The translations under genes and the position numbers were made by a program. A DNA stretch of 64,000 nucleotides from Streptomyces sp. DSM 15324. Lineage in GTDB: Bacteria; Actinomycetota; Actinomycetes; Streptomycetales; Streptomycetaceae. Below are positions 7,992-15,973 of the stretch, one piece after another. Within the stretch, counting starts at the first letter, position 1. Each line of letters starts with the position of its first letter. The notes under the pieces are model-generated. The model was not told the DNA's origin. It did not search any database and saw only the letters and a list, made by a program, of their open reading frames with translations. Location of the stretch: assembly GCF_001514285.1 (NCBI RefSeq), contig NZ_KQ949036.1, positions 184,881 to 248,880 on the forward strand. Reading direction: 5' to 3'.

Positions 7992-8657
7992 TCAGTCGAC
8001 GGGGAGCGTGCGGAGGGCGGCGATGTCGAACTGGAGCCGCACCTTCTCGCTCACCATGGCGCCGCCCTGGGCCAGCCGCTGGTTGTACGTCAGTCCCCAC
8101 TCGGACCGGTTGATGGTCGTCGTCCCGTCGAAGCCGACCCGCTCGTCGCCGAAGGCGTCGACGACATGGCCCAGGTAGGCCAGCTCCAACTCGACGGGGC
8201 CGGTGGTGCCCTTGATGGTGAGGTCGCCGCTCATGCGGTAGACGTCGGCACCCGTGAGCCGGACCGCCGTACTGACGAAGCGCATCCGCGGGTGGGCCGC
8301 GGCGTCCAGGAAGTCACGCCCGGTCAGATGGGCGTCGCGCTGGTCCACACCGGTCCGGACGGACGCCGTGGACAGCACGATCTCCGCGTGGGAGCGGGCC
8401 GGGTCGCGTCCGTCGAACCACAGGCGGCTGCGGTACTCGGCGAAGGCGCCGCGCACGGTCGTCACCAGGGCGTGGCGCACGGAGAACCCGATCCGGCTGT
8501 GCGCCGGGTCGATCATCCACTCGCCGGTCAGCGCGGCCAGCCGGGGGTCGGGCGCCGGTCTGCCGATCCGGGTTAACGGCCTTGTCTGGTAGGGGAGTTG
8601 GGGAGGCATGGGGGGTGCCGGGCGGCGCCGGAACGCAGCACGGTTGAACAGGTTCAT
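7992..8657 (-). CDS. YceI-family lipid-binding-type protein
   Basis: A 221-residue YceI/polyisoprenoid-binding-like beta-barrel protein. It shows the opening strand GEWMIDPAHSRIGFSVRHAL, then FAEYRSRLWFDG, the ASVRTGVDQRDAHLTGRDFLD segment and the final SEKVRLQFDIAAL strand, all diagnostic of the family. Homologues bind isoprenoid or amphiphilic ligands; the precise role is unknown. No signal peptide is evident, so it is probably cytoplasmic, unlike E. coli YceI. Codon 28 is TTA (8574-8576), making translation a candidate for bldA control if ATG 8657 or ATG 8609 is the true start. No clear neighbour partnership. Confidence 0.85.
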   Translation of the reverse strand: MNLFNRAAFRRRPAPPMPPQLPYQTRPLTRIGRPAPDPRLAALTGEWMIDPAHSRIGFSVRHALVTTVRGAFAEYRSRLWFDGRDPARSHAEIVLSTASVRTGVDQRDAHLTGRDFLDAAAHPRMRFVSTAVRLTGADVYRMSGDLTIKGTTGPVELELAYLGHVVDAFGDERVGFDGTTTINRSEWGLTYNQRLAQGGAMVSEKVRLQFDIAALRTLPVD

Positions 8658-8760
8658 GATGCACGTGCTTACGGCACGGGGGAGGCGCCCGCAAGGTGCT
8701 TCAGAAAACGCTTACAGGTTCGCCACGACCCCCTCGGCCCGCCCCCGATCCCCCCACGAC

Positions 8761-9843
8761 TCACCCCTGGGCCGGCCCCGTCGACCGGCCGATCAGCTGG
8801 TCGATCCGGGCCTGCGGGAGGGCGTCGACGGGGTAGGTGTCGTCGGGCGCGCCGGGCTCCGCGTACGCGTCGAGGTTGTCGTCGGTGATCTCGGGGAGCG
8901 GGACGTCGATGGCCGCGGGCACCTTGACCCCCTCGCGCTGGGCGACGGCCGCCTCCAGGGCGACCACCGAGAGATAGGCGGGCTGCGCCGTGGCCCGCGC
9001 GGAGAATCCTTCCGCCCGCTTGCTCCGCCACAGCTTCAGGAAGCCGTTGTAGTTCTCGCCGGCGACCGGGACGAGCCTGCCGCCCTCCCCGGCCAGCGTC
9101 CGCAGCGCGGCCGCCGACAGCGTCCCGCCCAGCGCGAAGACGCCCCGGATGTCCGGGTGTTCGGCGTACGCCGAGGCGAAGGCCCGAGCGGCGGGGGCCG
9201 CGGAGTACGGGCTGTGCACGGTCTTCACGACCCTGATCCCCGGGTGGCGTGCGAAGACGGCGGCGGCCCCCGCCCACCGCTCGTCGTCGCCCGCGGTCGC
9301 GGCGGGGCCGGTCATCGCGATGATGTCGCCCCGGCCGCCGACCGCGTCCACCAGCCACTGGGCCAGCATCGAGCCCCAGGCCCACCGGTCGGTGCCCACC
9401 TTGAGGACCACGGGGCTGGTCGGCAGCGCGTCGAAGGCGACCACGGTGATACCGGAGGCGACGGCCTCCTCCAGCACCGGGTCGAGCGCGGTCGGCGAAC
9501 CGGCGTCGACCAGGATCACGTCGTACGTCTGCCGGATCATGGCCCGGATCTGCGCGATCTGGCGTGGGGTGTCGCCGTCCGCGTCGAAGGCCTGGAACGA
9601 GCCCACTTTGCCCGCCGATCGCAGCCGGTCGACGTCCCCCTGGAGCGTCGCCAGCGTCTGGCGCATCCACGCGGTCGTCAGCGAGGTCGTCGACCAGCCG
9701 ACCTTCAGGTTCTTCGCCTGGGCGGGCGCGCCGCTCACGTCCTCGGCGCCGGTGTCGGGCCGGACGGTGCACGCGGAGAGCGCGACCAGCGCGCACAGGG
9801 AGGCGGCCACCGCCACCGCACCGCGTACCGAACGAGCGTTCAT
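8761..9843 (-). CDS. Orphan sugar ABC transporter binding lipoprotein (RbsB-like)
   Basis: A 360-residue periplasmic-binding-protein type 1 (ribose/galactose class). It starts with a lipoprotein signal ending in the lipobox LSAC (Cys about residue 25). LKVGWSTTSLTTAWMRQ follows, then a sugar-binding fold with DVILVDAGSPTALDPVLEEA and GVFALGGTLSAAALRTL. It should sit on the outer face of the membrane and deliver a sugar-like ligand to an ABC permease. No permease or ATPase gene is adjacent, so it either serves a transporter encoded elsewhere or acts as a ligand sensor. It diverges from the sortase operon across 124 bp. Confidence 0.85.
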   Translation of the reverse strand: MNARSVRGAVAVAASLCALVALSACTVRPDTGAEDVSGAPAQAKNLKVGWSTTSLTTAWMRQTLATLQGDVDRLRSAGKVGSFQAFDADGDTPRQIAQIRAMIRQTYDVILVDAGSPTALDPVLEEAVASGITVVAFDALPTSPVVLKVGTDRWAWGSMLAQWLVDAVGGRGDIIAMTGPAATAGDDERWAGAAAVFARHPGIRVVKTVHSPYSAAPAARAFASAYAEHPDIRGVFALGGTLSAAALRTLAGEGGRLVPVAGENYNGFLKLWRSKRAEGFSARATAQPAYLSVVALEAAVAQREGVKVPAAIDVPLPEITDDNLDAYAEPGAPDDTYPVDALPQARIDQLIGRSTGPAQG

Positions 9844-9967
9844 CGAACTTCCCTCTCATCCCTCGGAAGGGGACAGCATTTCCCGCTTTGCCAGTTCTTT
9901 ACAACCCGGGTCCGGGCCGCCTCGTCTCTCCGCTCGGTCACCACGCACCGACGAAAGAGAGCGACAG

Positions 9968-10360
9968 ATGCGACTCATGTCCCGAACGGGCGCCGCCGCC
10001 CTGGCCCTCGGCACCGCACTCCTGGCGGGCGCCTCCCCGGCCTTCGCCGACGCGGCGCCGTCCGCGGTCCCCAGCCCCACAGGGACCGACAGCCCCGCGG
10101 CGACCGACAGCCCCGTTGCCTCGCCCACCGAGGACGCCCATGACACCGGTCACAGCGGTCCCGCCCGGGAAGCTACCAAAGCCCCCTCGGCCGCACCCGG
10201 CCAGGTCGGCGTCGTGCCCAGGGGCGCCGCCGACACCGGCGTCGCGGAGGCCGACGGGGGCCACGGCACGCTGATCGGCGGCGGTGCGGCCGCCGCCGTG
10301 TTCGCCGCGGCCGGCGCGGGCTTCCTCGTCGTACGGCGCCGGAGGGCGACCGGCGCATGA
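9968..10360 (+). CDS. Small cell-wall-anchored protein, probable sortase substrate
   Basis: A 130-residue secreted protein with a signal peptide (MRLMSRTGAAALALGTALL to ADA, cut about residue 28), a Ser/Pro/Thr-rich spacer with short TDSPAATDSPVA repeats, and a sorting-like signal: VPRGAADTG, a glycine-rich stretch, a C-terminal hydrophobic helix (AAAAVFAAAGAGFLVV) and an RRRR tail. This replaces LPxTG with a PxGAxxTG form seen with actinobacterial sortases. Its stop overlaps the sortase start (ATGA), strong support for a substrate-enzyme pair. ATG 9968 is preceded by GAAAGAGAGCGAC. The function at the wall is unknown. Confidence 0.7.
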   Translation: MRLMSRTGAAALALGTALLAGASPAFADAAPSAVPSPTGTDSPAATDSPVASPTEDAHDTGHSGPAREATKAPSAAPGQVGVVPRGAADTGVAEADGGHGTLIGGGAAAAVFAAAGAGFLVVRRRRATGA

Positions 10361-11001
10361 GCCCGCTCTCCAGGCGCGCCCTGGCCGCCGCGGCCCTCAC
10401 CGTCGTGCTGACGGGCTGCGGCGGTCCGGCCGGCCGCACCACCGACGGGGCCGGCACCTCCGCCGTCCCCCGCACGCCCTCGGCCTCCCCGACCCGCACC
10501 GCCCAGGCCGCGCGCCCCCTGGCGCGCTCGGCGCCGGTCGCCCTGCGCATCCCGGCGATCGGGGTCGACACCCCGCTGATGCGGCTGGGACTGCGGGCCG
10601 ACGGCACCGTGGAGGTGCCGCCGGTCGAGGCGCACGACCGGGCGGGCTGGTACGGGCACTCGCCGACGCCGGGCCAGACCGGGCCGTCGGTGATCCTCGG
10701 TCATGTCACCGTCGGCGAGTACGGCGACGGTGTCTTCCGGCACCTGGACCGGCTGCACCGGGGCGACCGGATCGCGGCGCGCCTGGGGAACGGCACGACG
10801 GCCGAGTTCGCCGTCACCGAGGTACGGACCGTCGACAAGGCGCGGTTCCCGACCGAGGACGTCTACGGGAACGTGGACCGGCCTCAGTTGCGTCTCATCA
10901 CCTGCGGCGGTCCCCGCAGCGGGGACGGCTACCGCGACAACGTGATCGTCTTCGCCGCGCTGACCTCGGACTCCACCCACACCTCCGCGGGAGAACGTTG
11001 A
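10357..11001 (+). CDS. Class F sortase
   Basis: A 214-residue sortase with an N-terminal lipoprotein-like anchor (VVLTGCGG, Cys about residue 22) and a Ser/Thr/Pro linker. The sortase barrel starts at residue about 62 (RIPAIGVDTPLMRLGL). The catalytic triad is visible as His116 (ILGHVTVG), Cys183 (LITCGG) and Arg193 (YRDNVIVFA). It should act outside the membrane, joining proteins with an LPxTG-like signal to the peptidoglycan. The reading frame overlaps its neighbours on both sides by four bases, giving a coupled unit with a substrate gene before it and an ECF sigma factor after it. Confidence 0.9.
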   Translation: MSPLSRRALAAAALTVVLTGCGGPAGRTTDGAGTSAVPRTPSASPTRTAQAARPLARSAPVALRIPAIGVDTPLMRLGLRADGTVEVPPVEAHDRAGWYGHSPTPGQTGPSVILGHVTVGEYGDGVFRHLDRLHRGDRIAARLGNGTTAEFAVTEVRTVDKARFPTEDVYGNVDRPQLRLITCGGPRSGDGYRDNVIVFAALTSDSTHTSAGER

Positions 11002-11504
11002 AACGGCCCGCCCGCTCCCGGGAGCGCGAGAGGGCGGCGTCCGACCTGTTCGCCGCCCTCTACCCCCGCCTCGCCGGCTGGTGCCGCCGGCTCGTCGACG
11101 ACGACGGGACCGCCCACGAGATCGCCTCGGAGGCCTTCACCCGGCTCTGGGCCCGCTGGACGTCCGTCGCGGAACCCCAGGGCTTCCTCTACGTCACCGC
11201 CGCCAACCTGGTCCGCGACCACTGGCGCAAGCTGGAGCGGGAACGCCGCGCCGTGCGCCGGGCCACCGCCGAGGCCGCGGTGGTCCCGCCCGCCGAACCG
11301 GACGACCCCTCGGTCCGGCTGCTCGTGCAGTCGCTGCCGGACCGGCTGCGCGTGCCGATCCTGCTGCACTACTACGCTGACATGCCGATCCGGGAGGTGT
11401 CCGTGCTGACCGGGCGCAAGGAAGGAACCGTCAAGGCCGACCTGCACGCGGCCCGCGAACTGCTCCGCGCCCACTTGAGGAGAAGCCTTGATCACACCCA
11501 CTGA
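10998..11504 (+). CDS. ECF-type RNA polymerase sigma factor
   Basis: A 168-residue ECF sigma factor. It contains region 2 (LFAALYPRLAGWCRRLVDDD, then AHEIASEAFTRLWARW) and region 4 (SLPDRLRVPILLHYYADMPI, then GRKEGTVKADLHAARELLR). The TTG start at 10998 overlaps the sortase stop (TTGA) and is preceded by GGGAGAACG. Starting inside the sortase stop makes its synthesis depend on sortase translation, so sigma output would follow cell-wall gene expression. The gene after it encodes a single-helix membrane protein in the usual place for an anti-sigma factor. Confidence 0.88.
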   Translation: MKRPARSRERERAASDLFAALYPRLAGWCRRLVDDDGTAHEIASEAFTRLWARWTSVAEPQGFLYVTAANLVRDHWRKLERERRAVRRATAEAAVVPPAEPDDPSVRLLVQSLPDRLRVPILLHYYADMPIREVSVLTGRKEGTVKADLHAARELLRAHLRRSLDHTH

Positions 11505-11994
11505 CGACTTCGACGACGGCCCGGACCTCGAGCGCCCCGACCCCGACGACCCGCTCACCGTCATCCTGCGCCCCGCCGCGGGCCATCTCGCCCCGCCGCC
11601 CGGCCACTACGAGGAGATCCGCCGCGGCGCGTCCCGCCGCCGGCTGCTGCGCACCGCCGCCGGGGTCGGCGCCACCTGCGCCGTCGCCGCGCTCGCCGTC
11701 CTGCTGCCGCTGCGGCCGGCCACGCCCGACACCCCCGCCCGCCCGGTCGTCCCGCTGGGCCCGGCCCCGGCGGTCAGCCCCTCCACCCGACCGGACCCGT
11801 CGGCCAGCCCCGTCCCCTCTCTCGCCCCGGACGCCTCGGCCTCCGACCGCCCGGACACCCCCACCCCGTCCAAGGCGTCCCGGACCTCCCACCCCCGCGA
11901 GGCCGAGGACGCCACCTCCGCCGTCGACACCGCCCGCCCGACCCGCGCCGAGGCGCCGTCCAGCGTGCCCTCGGCGGCGAGTACGCGCCGTTGA
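11488..11994 (+). CDS. Single-pass membrane protein, probable anti-sigma factor
   Basis: A 168-residue protein. A short cytoplasmic N-terminus (about 48 residues, PPGHYEEIRRGASRRR) precedes one transmembrane helix (about residues 52-75, ending AALAVLLPL), and the rest is a Ser/Pro/Thr-rich external tail. The TTG start at 11488 lies inside the sigma gene behind GAGGAGAAGCC. Position and topology match anti-sigma factors paired with ECF sigmas, but no zinc-binding HxxxCxxC motif is present, so any sigma binding would use another fold. This role is inferred from context only. Confidence 0.6.
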   Translation: MITPTDDFDDGPDLERPDPDDPLTVILRPAAGHLAPPPGHYEEIRRGASRRRLLRTAAGVGATCAVAALAVLLPLRPATPDTPARPVVPLGPAPAVSPSTRPDPSASPVPSLAPDASASDRPDTPTPSKASRTSHPREAEDATSAVDTARPTRAEAPSSVPSAASTRR

Positions 11995-12062
11995 GGCCGA
12001 TTCACACGCCGTAGCCGTGGACCGGTCCCTGCTCCTACCCTGGAAGTCGCCGTCGGGGGAGG

Positions 12063-13031
12063 GTGGGGGACGTGTCGCGCAGCCAACCGCAGCCGCCGGG
12101 ACGCCGGCTGGAGGACTCGATCGCCTGGGCCGTCCGCAACGCGGACGGGGTCGTCGCCATCGGGGTCGCCCTGACCGTCGGTCTGCTGGACATCACCGGC
12201 CAGGCCTTCGACCGGGACAACAACGTCGTCACCGGATCCATCCTGCTCGTGCTGGCCTCCCTCGTGTACGGCTCGCTGACCGAGCGCCGGCGGCGGATGG
12301 CCGACATCCGCGCCGCCACCGCCGCGACCGGCCGGGCCATCGAGGACCTGGCCATGGTGCGCTCCCTGGCCGGACCCGAGGTCACCCTCGCCCACGAACA
12401 GGCCCGCCGCTCCACCACCCGCTGGGTGTTCAAGGGCGGCACCGGCACCTATCTGCGGGCCGTCACCCTCCCCCAGTGCGTCCTGGAGGCCCAGCGCCAG
12501 CGCCGCGCCCTCAGCATGAAGATCGACATCGTCAACCCGGCCGACGCCCGGGTCTGCGAGGCCTACGCCCGCTTCCGCCGCACCTTCGGCCACGACGACG
12601 CGGGCGGCTGGACCACCGAACGCACCCGCAAGGAGTCGTACGCCACCGTCCTGGCCGCCGTCTGGCACCGGCAGCGGCTGGACACCCTGGAGATCGACGT
12701 GCACCTGAACTCCGTGGCCCCCGCCCTGCGCTTCGACCTCTCCGACAGCTGCCTGATCATCACCCAGGACGACCCGCGCCGCGTCAGCCTCTGCGTGCAA
12801 CGGGACCGGCCGCTGTACGACTACTACGTCACCGAGTTGCACCAGAGCCGCGAGCAGGGCCTCAAGCTCGATCTGCGGGAGGCCTGCGAGCTGAGCGACG
12901 AGCCCACCGTCGACGAGGTCAGACGCCTGATGGACCGGCTCGGGGTGCCCCTGCCGACCAGCTTCACCGACCGCGACGTCGGCGAGATCGTCGACAAGGC
13001 ACTGCACGCCGAGGACCCCTACCGCAGCTGA
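12063..13031 (+). CDS. Two-helix membrane protein of unknown function
   Basis: A 322-residue protein I do not recognise. Residues about 28-75 contain two hydrophobic helices (GVVAIGVALTVGLLDITG and ITGSILLVLASLVYG). They are followed by a charged helix with RRRRMADIRAATAATG, then a soluble domain of about 220 residues starting at a WVFKGGTGTYLRAVTLP motif and rich in arginine and aspartate. The domain recalls the sensor-type soluble parts of actinobacterial conserved proteins, but I cannot name it. GTG 12063 is used; GTG 12072 is equally possible. It heads an operon with a cupin-like protein (31 bp on) and an inositol-monophosphatase-family enzyme. Confidence 0.7.
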   Translation: MGDVSRSQPQPPGRRLEDSIAWAVRNADGVVAIGVALTVGLLDITGQAFDRDNNVVTGSILLVLASLVYGSLTERRRRMADIRAATAATGRAIEDLAMVRSLAGPEVTLAHEQARRSTTRWVFKGGTGTYLRAVTLPQCVLEAQRQRRALSMKIDIVNPADARVCEAYARFRRTFGHDDAGGWTTERTRKESYATVLAAVWHRQRLDTLEIDVHLNSVAPALRFDLSDSCLIITQDDPRRVSLCVQRDRPLYDYYVTELHQSREQGLKLDLREACELSDEPTVDEVRRLMDRLGVPLPTSFTDRDVGEIVDKALHAEDPYRS

Positions 13032-13062
13032 GCGCGTCCGACTCCGGCCCTGGGGGGCGACC

Positions 13063-13725
13063 ATGGACTACCCGGCCCTGGAACGGGCCGCCCGGCGGGG
13101 TGAGTCCGCCGAGCTGGTGCGGCACGCCGCATCGGAACTGCAACAGGTCGTGAACGGCCACCGCGTGCTGCGCGCGGTGCGCCATCCACTGGGGTTCGTC
13201 TGTCTGCCCGTCCTGCGGGAGGGAGCCGACGGCGTCTGCGTCCACGTCTTCGGACCGACGGACCCGATCCTGACCGATCACCAGGTGCACTCGCACAGCT
13301 GGGACTTGATCAGCACCGTGCTGTACGGCCGCCTGGACAACCGGCGGATGGGGGTGGCCGACGGGGCCGCGGAACCCACCCACCGGGTCTTCGAGGTGCT
13401 CAGCCGCCCCACCGGCGTGGACGAACTGCGGCCCACCAGACGGCTCGTGCGCTGTGTGCCGGGTCCCCGCCAGACCAGCTACCGGGGCCAGACCTACGCC
13501 CTCCCGGCGGGGGAGTTCCACACCACCGTGGTCCCGGACGGCCGTCCGACCGCCACGCTGGTGCTGGGCCGGACCCTGCCCGGCCGGGCGGACCTCTCCC
13601 TGGGCCCGCTGCGGGCACCGGGTCACCGGGTGGTCCGCAGGATGTGCGACGCGGCCCAGACCGCCCGGATCGCCCAGGCCGCGCTCAGGAGGATCCATGA
13701 GCCCGAACCCCCGTGTGCCGGCTGA
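13063..13725 (+). CDS. Cupin-like protein of unknown function
   Basis: A 220-residue protein with two histidine clusters in the arrangement of a cupin or cysteine-dioxygenase-like barrel: DHQVHSHSWDLISTVLYG at about residues 74-91, then YALPAGEFHTTVV at about residues 145-157. These could hold a metal. No catalytic family can be named. The ATG follows CTGGGGGGCGACC. Its last 29 bp overlap the inositol-phosphatase gene, so the two are tightly coupled. An unknown membrane protein, a metal-binding barrel and a sugar/nucleotide phosphatase encoded together hint at processing of a phosphorylated small molecule. Confidence 0.65.
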   Translation: MDYPALERAARRGESAELVRHAASELQQVVNGHRVLRAVRHPLGFVCLPVLREGADGVCVHVFGPTDPILTDHQVHSHSWDLISTVLYGRLDNRRMGVADGAAEPTHRVFEVLSRPTGVDELRPTRRLVRCVPGPRQTSYRGQTYALPAGEFHTTVVPDGRPTATLVLGRTLPGRADLSLGPLRAPGHRVVRRMCDAAQTARIAQAALRRIHEPEPPCAG

Positions 13726-14614
13726 CCTCGGCCCCGAATGCCGTACGGCGGTGGCGGCCGCCGAGGCCGCGGGCGCCCTGCTGCGCTCGCGCTTCCCGGG
13801 CGGCTTCACGGCCCGGCCCAAGGGCGGCGGCGGTGACGTCGTCACCGACCTGGACCTGCTGGCCGAACGACTGGTGACGGACCGGATCCGGGAGGACTTC
13901 CCGCACGACCGGATCCTCGCGGAGGAGTCCGGTGACACGGGGGCCGGGGACGCAGGCGGCCGGACCTGGCTCGTGGACCCCCTCGACGGCAGCAACAACG
14001 TGGTGATCGGGCTGCCCGTCTACGTCGTCGGCATCGCGCTCTGCGTCGACGCGCTGCCCCGGGTCGGCGTGGTGCACGAGCCGCTCACCGGCCGGACCTG
14101 GTCGGCCGTCCACGGGGCCGGCACCCACGGCCCGGACGGCAGGCTCGCCCCCGTCCGCCGCCCGGCCGCACCCGCCGGACCGCTCCTCGCCTGGACCCAG
14201 GGGCACGCGGTCCGCCGCGACGACCCCGCCGCCCGCGCCCTGCGCCACACCCTCGAACTGCGCTCGCGCCGACTGCTCCAGCTCTGGGCGCCCCTGGTCG
14301 CCTGGGCCATGCTCGCCCGCGGTGACATCGACGGCTTCGTCGGCTACCGCGCCGAGGCGATCGACCTCCCGGCCGGCGCGCTGCTCGCCCGCGAGGCCGG
14401 GGTGACCCTGTGCCACCTGGACGGCCGCGACTTCCCGGCGTCCTTCACCGGCCCCGACACGGACCGCTCCTTCGTCGCCGCCCGCCCCGAGCTGCTGCCC
14501 GGGCTGCTGGACCTGGTGGCCACCGCCGCCACGGCCACCGCCGCCGCGCCCGCCGCGCCCACCGCGGTCACCGGGTCAGCGCCAGCGCCGTCACCGACGC
14601 CCCGACCGCGCTGA
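13697..14614 (+). CDS. Inositol-monophosphatase-family phosphatase
   Basis: A 305-residue Mg-dependent, Li-sensitive-type phosphatase. Metal ligands are visible in EES (Glu76-Glu77), in DPLDGSNN (Asp94, Asp97) and in the late IDLPAGALLAREAG motif (Asp223). Family members act on inositol phosphate, fructose bisphosphate, PAP or histidinol phosphate; the sequence does not decide which. ATG 13697 has a near-perfect AGGAGG. The last 47 bp overlap the convergent transporter gene, so both C-termini share DNA; the enzyme ends in an Ala/Pro/Thr-rich tail. Its companions in the operon are the cupin-like and two-helix proteins. Confidence 0.85.
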   Translation: MSPNPRVPADLGPECRTAVAAAEAAGALLRSRFPGGFTARPKGGGGDVVTDLDLLAERLVTDRIREDFPHDRILAEESGDTGAGDAGGRTWLVDPLDGSNNVVIGLPVYVVGIALCVDALPRVGVVHEPLTGRTWSAVHGAGTHGPDGRLAPVRRPAAPAGPLLAWTQGHAVRRDDPAARALRHTLELRSRRLLQLWAPLVAWAMLARGDIDGFVGYRAEAIDLPAGALLAREAGVTLCHLDGRDFPASFTGPDTDRSFVAARPELLPGLLDLVATAATATAAAPAAPTAVTGSAPAPSPTPRPR

Positions 14615-15866
14615 CCGCCAGCACCGCGCCCGTGCCCATCAGCCGGGCCACCGGCACCCGTACGCCGTACGCGACACACCGCTCGTACCAGAGCAGGGTC
14701 GCCAGGGAGGCCCACGGAGTGATGACCGGGCCCGCGTTGGTGCCGATCAGCAGGGCCAGGAGCTGGTCGTGGTTGCCCACCGGGACCGCGCCCTCGCCCG
14801 CCAGATAGACGGGCAGGTTGTTCAGGACGTTGGACAGCCCGGCGCCCATCGCCGCGGCACGGAACTGGCCCAGGATGCCGCCTTCATGGCCGACCGCGGA
14901 GGACAGCAGCGCGTGCAGCCCGTGCGCGTTGACCGTCTCCACCACCAGGAACATCCCCGGCACCATCACCAGCAGCCGCCACGGCACCAGCGACCAGCGC
15001 AACGCCTTCCGCTCCCGCGCCGCGAACGCCACGACGGCCACCGCGGCGGCCGTCGCCGACGCCACCCACAGCTCCACGTCCGCGACCAGGATGGCCAGCA
15101 GAAAACCCGCGCACGCCAGCGCACAGGCCCGGAACACGACGGGATCACCGGGCCGGTGCACCCCGGGCGGCACATACCGCAGGCCCCTCTCCGCGCCGCC
15201 CTCCGTGCCACCCGCCCGCCGCGCCGCGCCCCGCGTCCCGTCGGCCTGTCCCGCGTCGACCCGGGCCGCGTCGGCCGGTGCCGACGGCGTGGCCGTCCTG
15301 CTGTCCCGGCGCCAGTAGAAGCCCCACAGGCAGGCCATCGTCACGGCGATCGCCGCCAGCTGCGGGGCCCACATCCGCCCGGCCAGGCCCAGGGAGGACA
15401 GCGCCACCCGGTCCGCCGCCAGCAGGTTCGTCAGATTGGAGACGGGCAGCAGCAGGCTCGCCGTGTTGGCCAGCCACACCGTCGTCATCGCCAGCGGCAC
15501 CGCCGCGATGCCGACCCGGCCGGCCATCGCCAGCATCACGGGCGTCAGGAGCACCGCCGTGGTGTCCAGGTTCAGCGAGATCGTCGTGATCGACGCGAAG
15601 GCCACGCAGAGGAGGAAGAGCAGGGGGTAGCTGCCCCGGCCCGCCCGGGCCACCCGCGCCGCCACCACGTCGAACACCTCGGCCCGGCTGGTCAGTTCGG
15701 CCAGCACGATCACCGTGGCGAGGAACGCCAGCAGCGGCGCGATCCGGCGCATCGCGTCCCCCGCGTCCGCGGCCGGCAGCAGCCCCGAGGCCACGCACAG
15801 CAGTCCGGTCGCGAGCAGGGCGATCGCCACCCGGTCCAGTACATGCAGACGCCGTATGACAGACAC
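14568..15866 (-). CDS. ArsB/SLC13-type ion transporter
   Basis: A 432-residue membrane protein with 10-11 hydrophobic helices and the fold features of the ion-transporter (IT) superfamily: LNLDTTAVLLTPVMLAMA and VLNNLPVYLAGEG, the two pseudo-symmetric inverted motifs seen in ArsB, citrate and sodium:dicarboxylate carriers. A hydrophilic loop of about 60 residues separates the halves. Substrate could be arsenite, citrate/dicarboxylate or another anion; no arsR or arsC gene is nearby. GTG 15866 is used; the frame stays open to ATG 15944, but that extension is hydrophilic and the NACHT gene promoter must lie there. It converges on and overlaps the inositol-phosphatase gene. Confidence 0.75.
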   Translation of the reverse strand: MSVIRRLHVLDRVAIALLATGLLCVASGLLPAADAGDAMRRIAPLLAFLATVIVLAELTSRAEVFDVVAARVARAGRGSYPLLFLLCVAFASITTISLNLDTTAVLLTPVMLAMAGRVGIAAVPLAMTTVWLANTASLLLPVSNLTNLLAADRVALSSLGLAGRMWAPQLAAIAVTMACLWGFYWRRDSRTATPSAPADAARVDAGQADGTRGAARRAGGTEGGAERGLRYVPPGVHRPGDPVVFRACALACAGFLLAILVADVELWVASATAAAVAVVAFAARERKALRWSLVPWRLLVMVPGMFLVVETVNAHGLHALLSSAVGHEGGILGQFRAAAMGAGLSNVLNNLPVYLAGEGAVPVGNHDQLLALLIGTNAGPVITPWASLATLLWYERCVAYGVRVPVARLMGTGAVLAVSAVGASVTALALTR

Positions 15867-15973
15867 GGGGGAAGGGTCGCACAGTTGTGCTCCCACGTGA
15901 CCAGGGGGTTGGCGCGAAATCAGTCCAAAACGGCGCTCGTCCATTGCATCATGAATACATGGGGGACCGTCAG

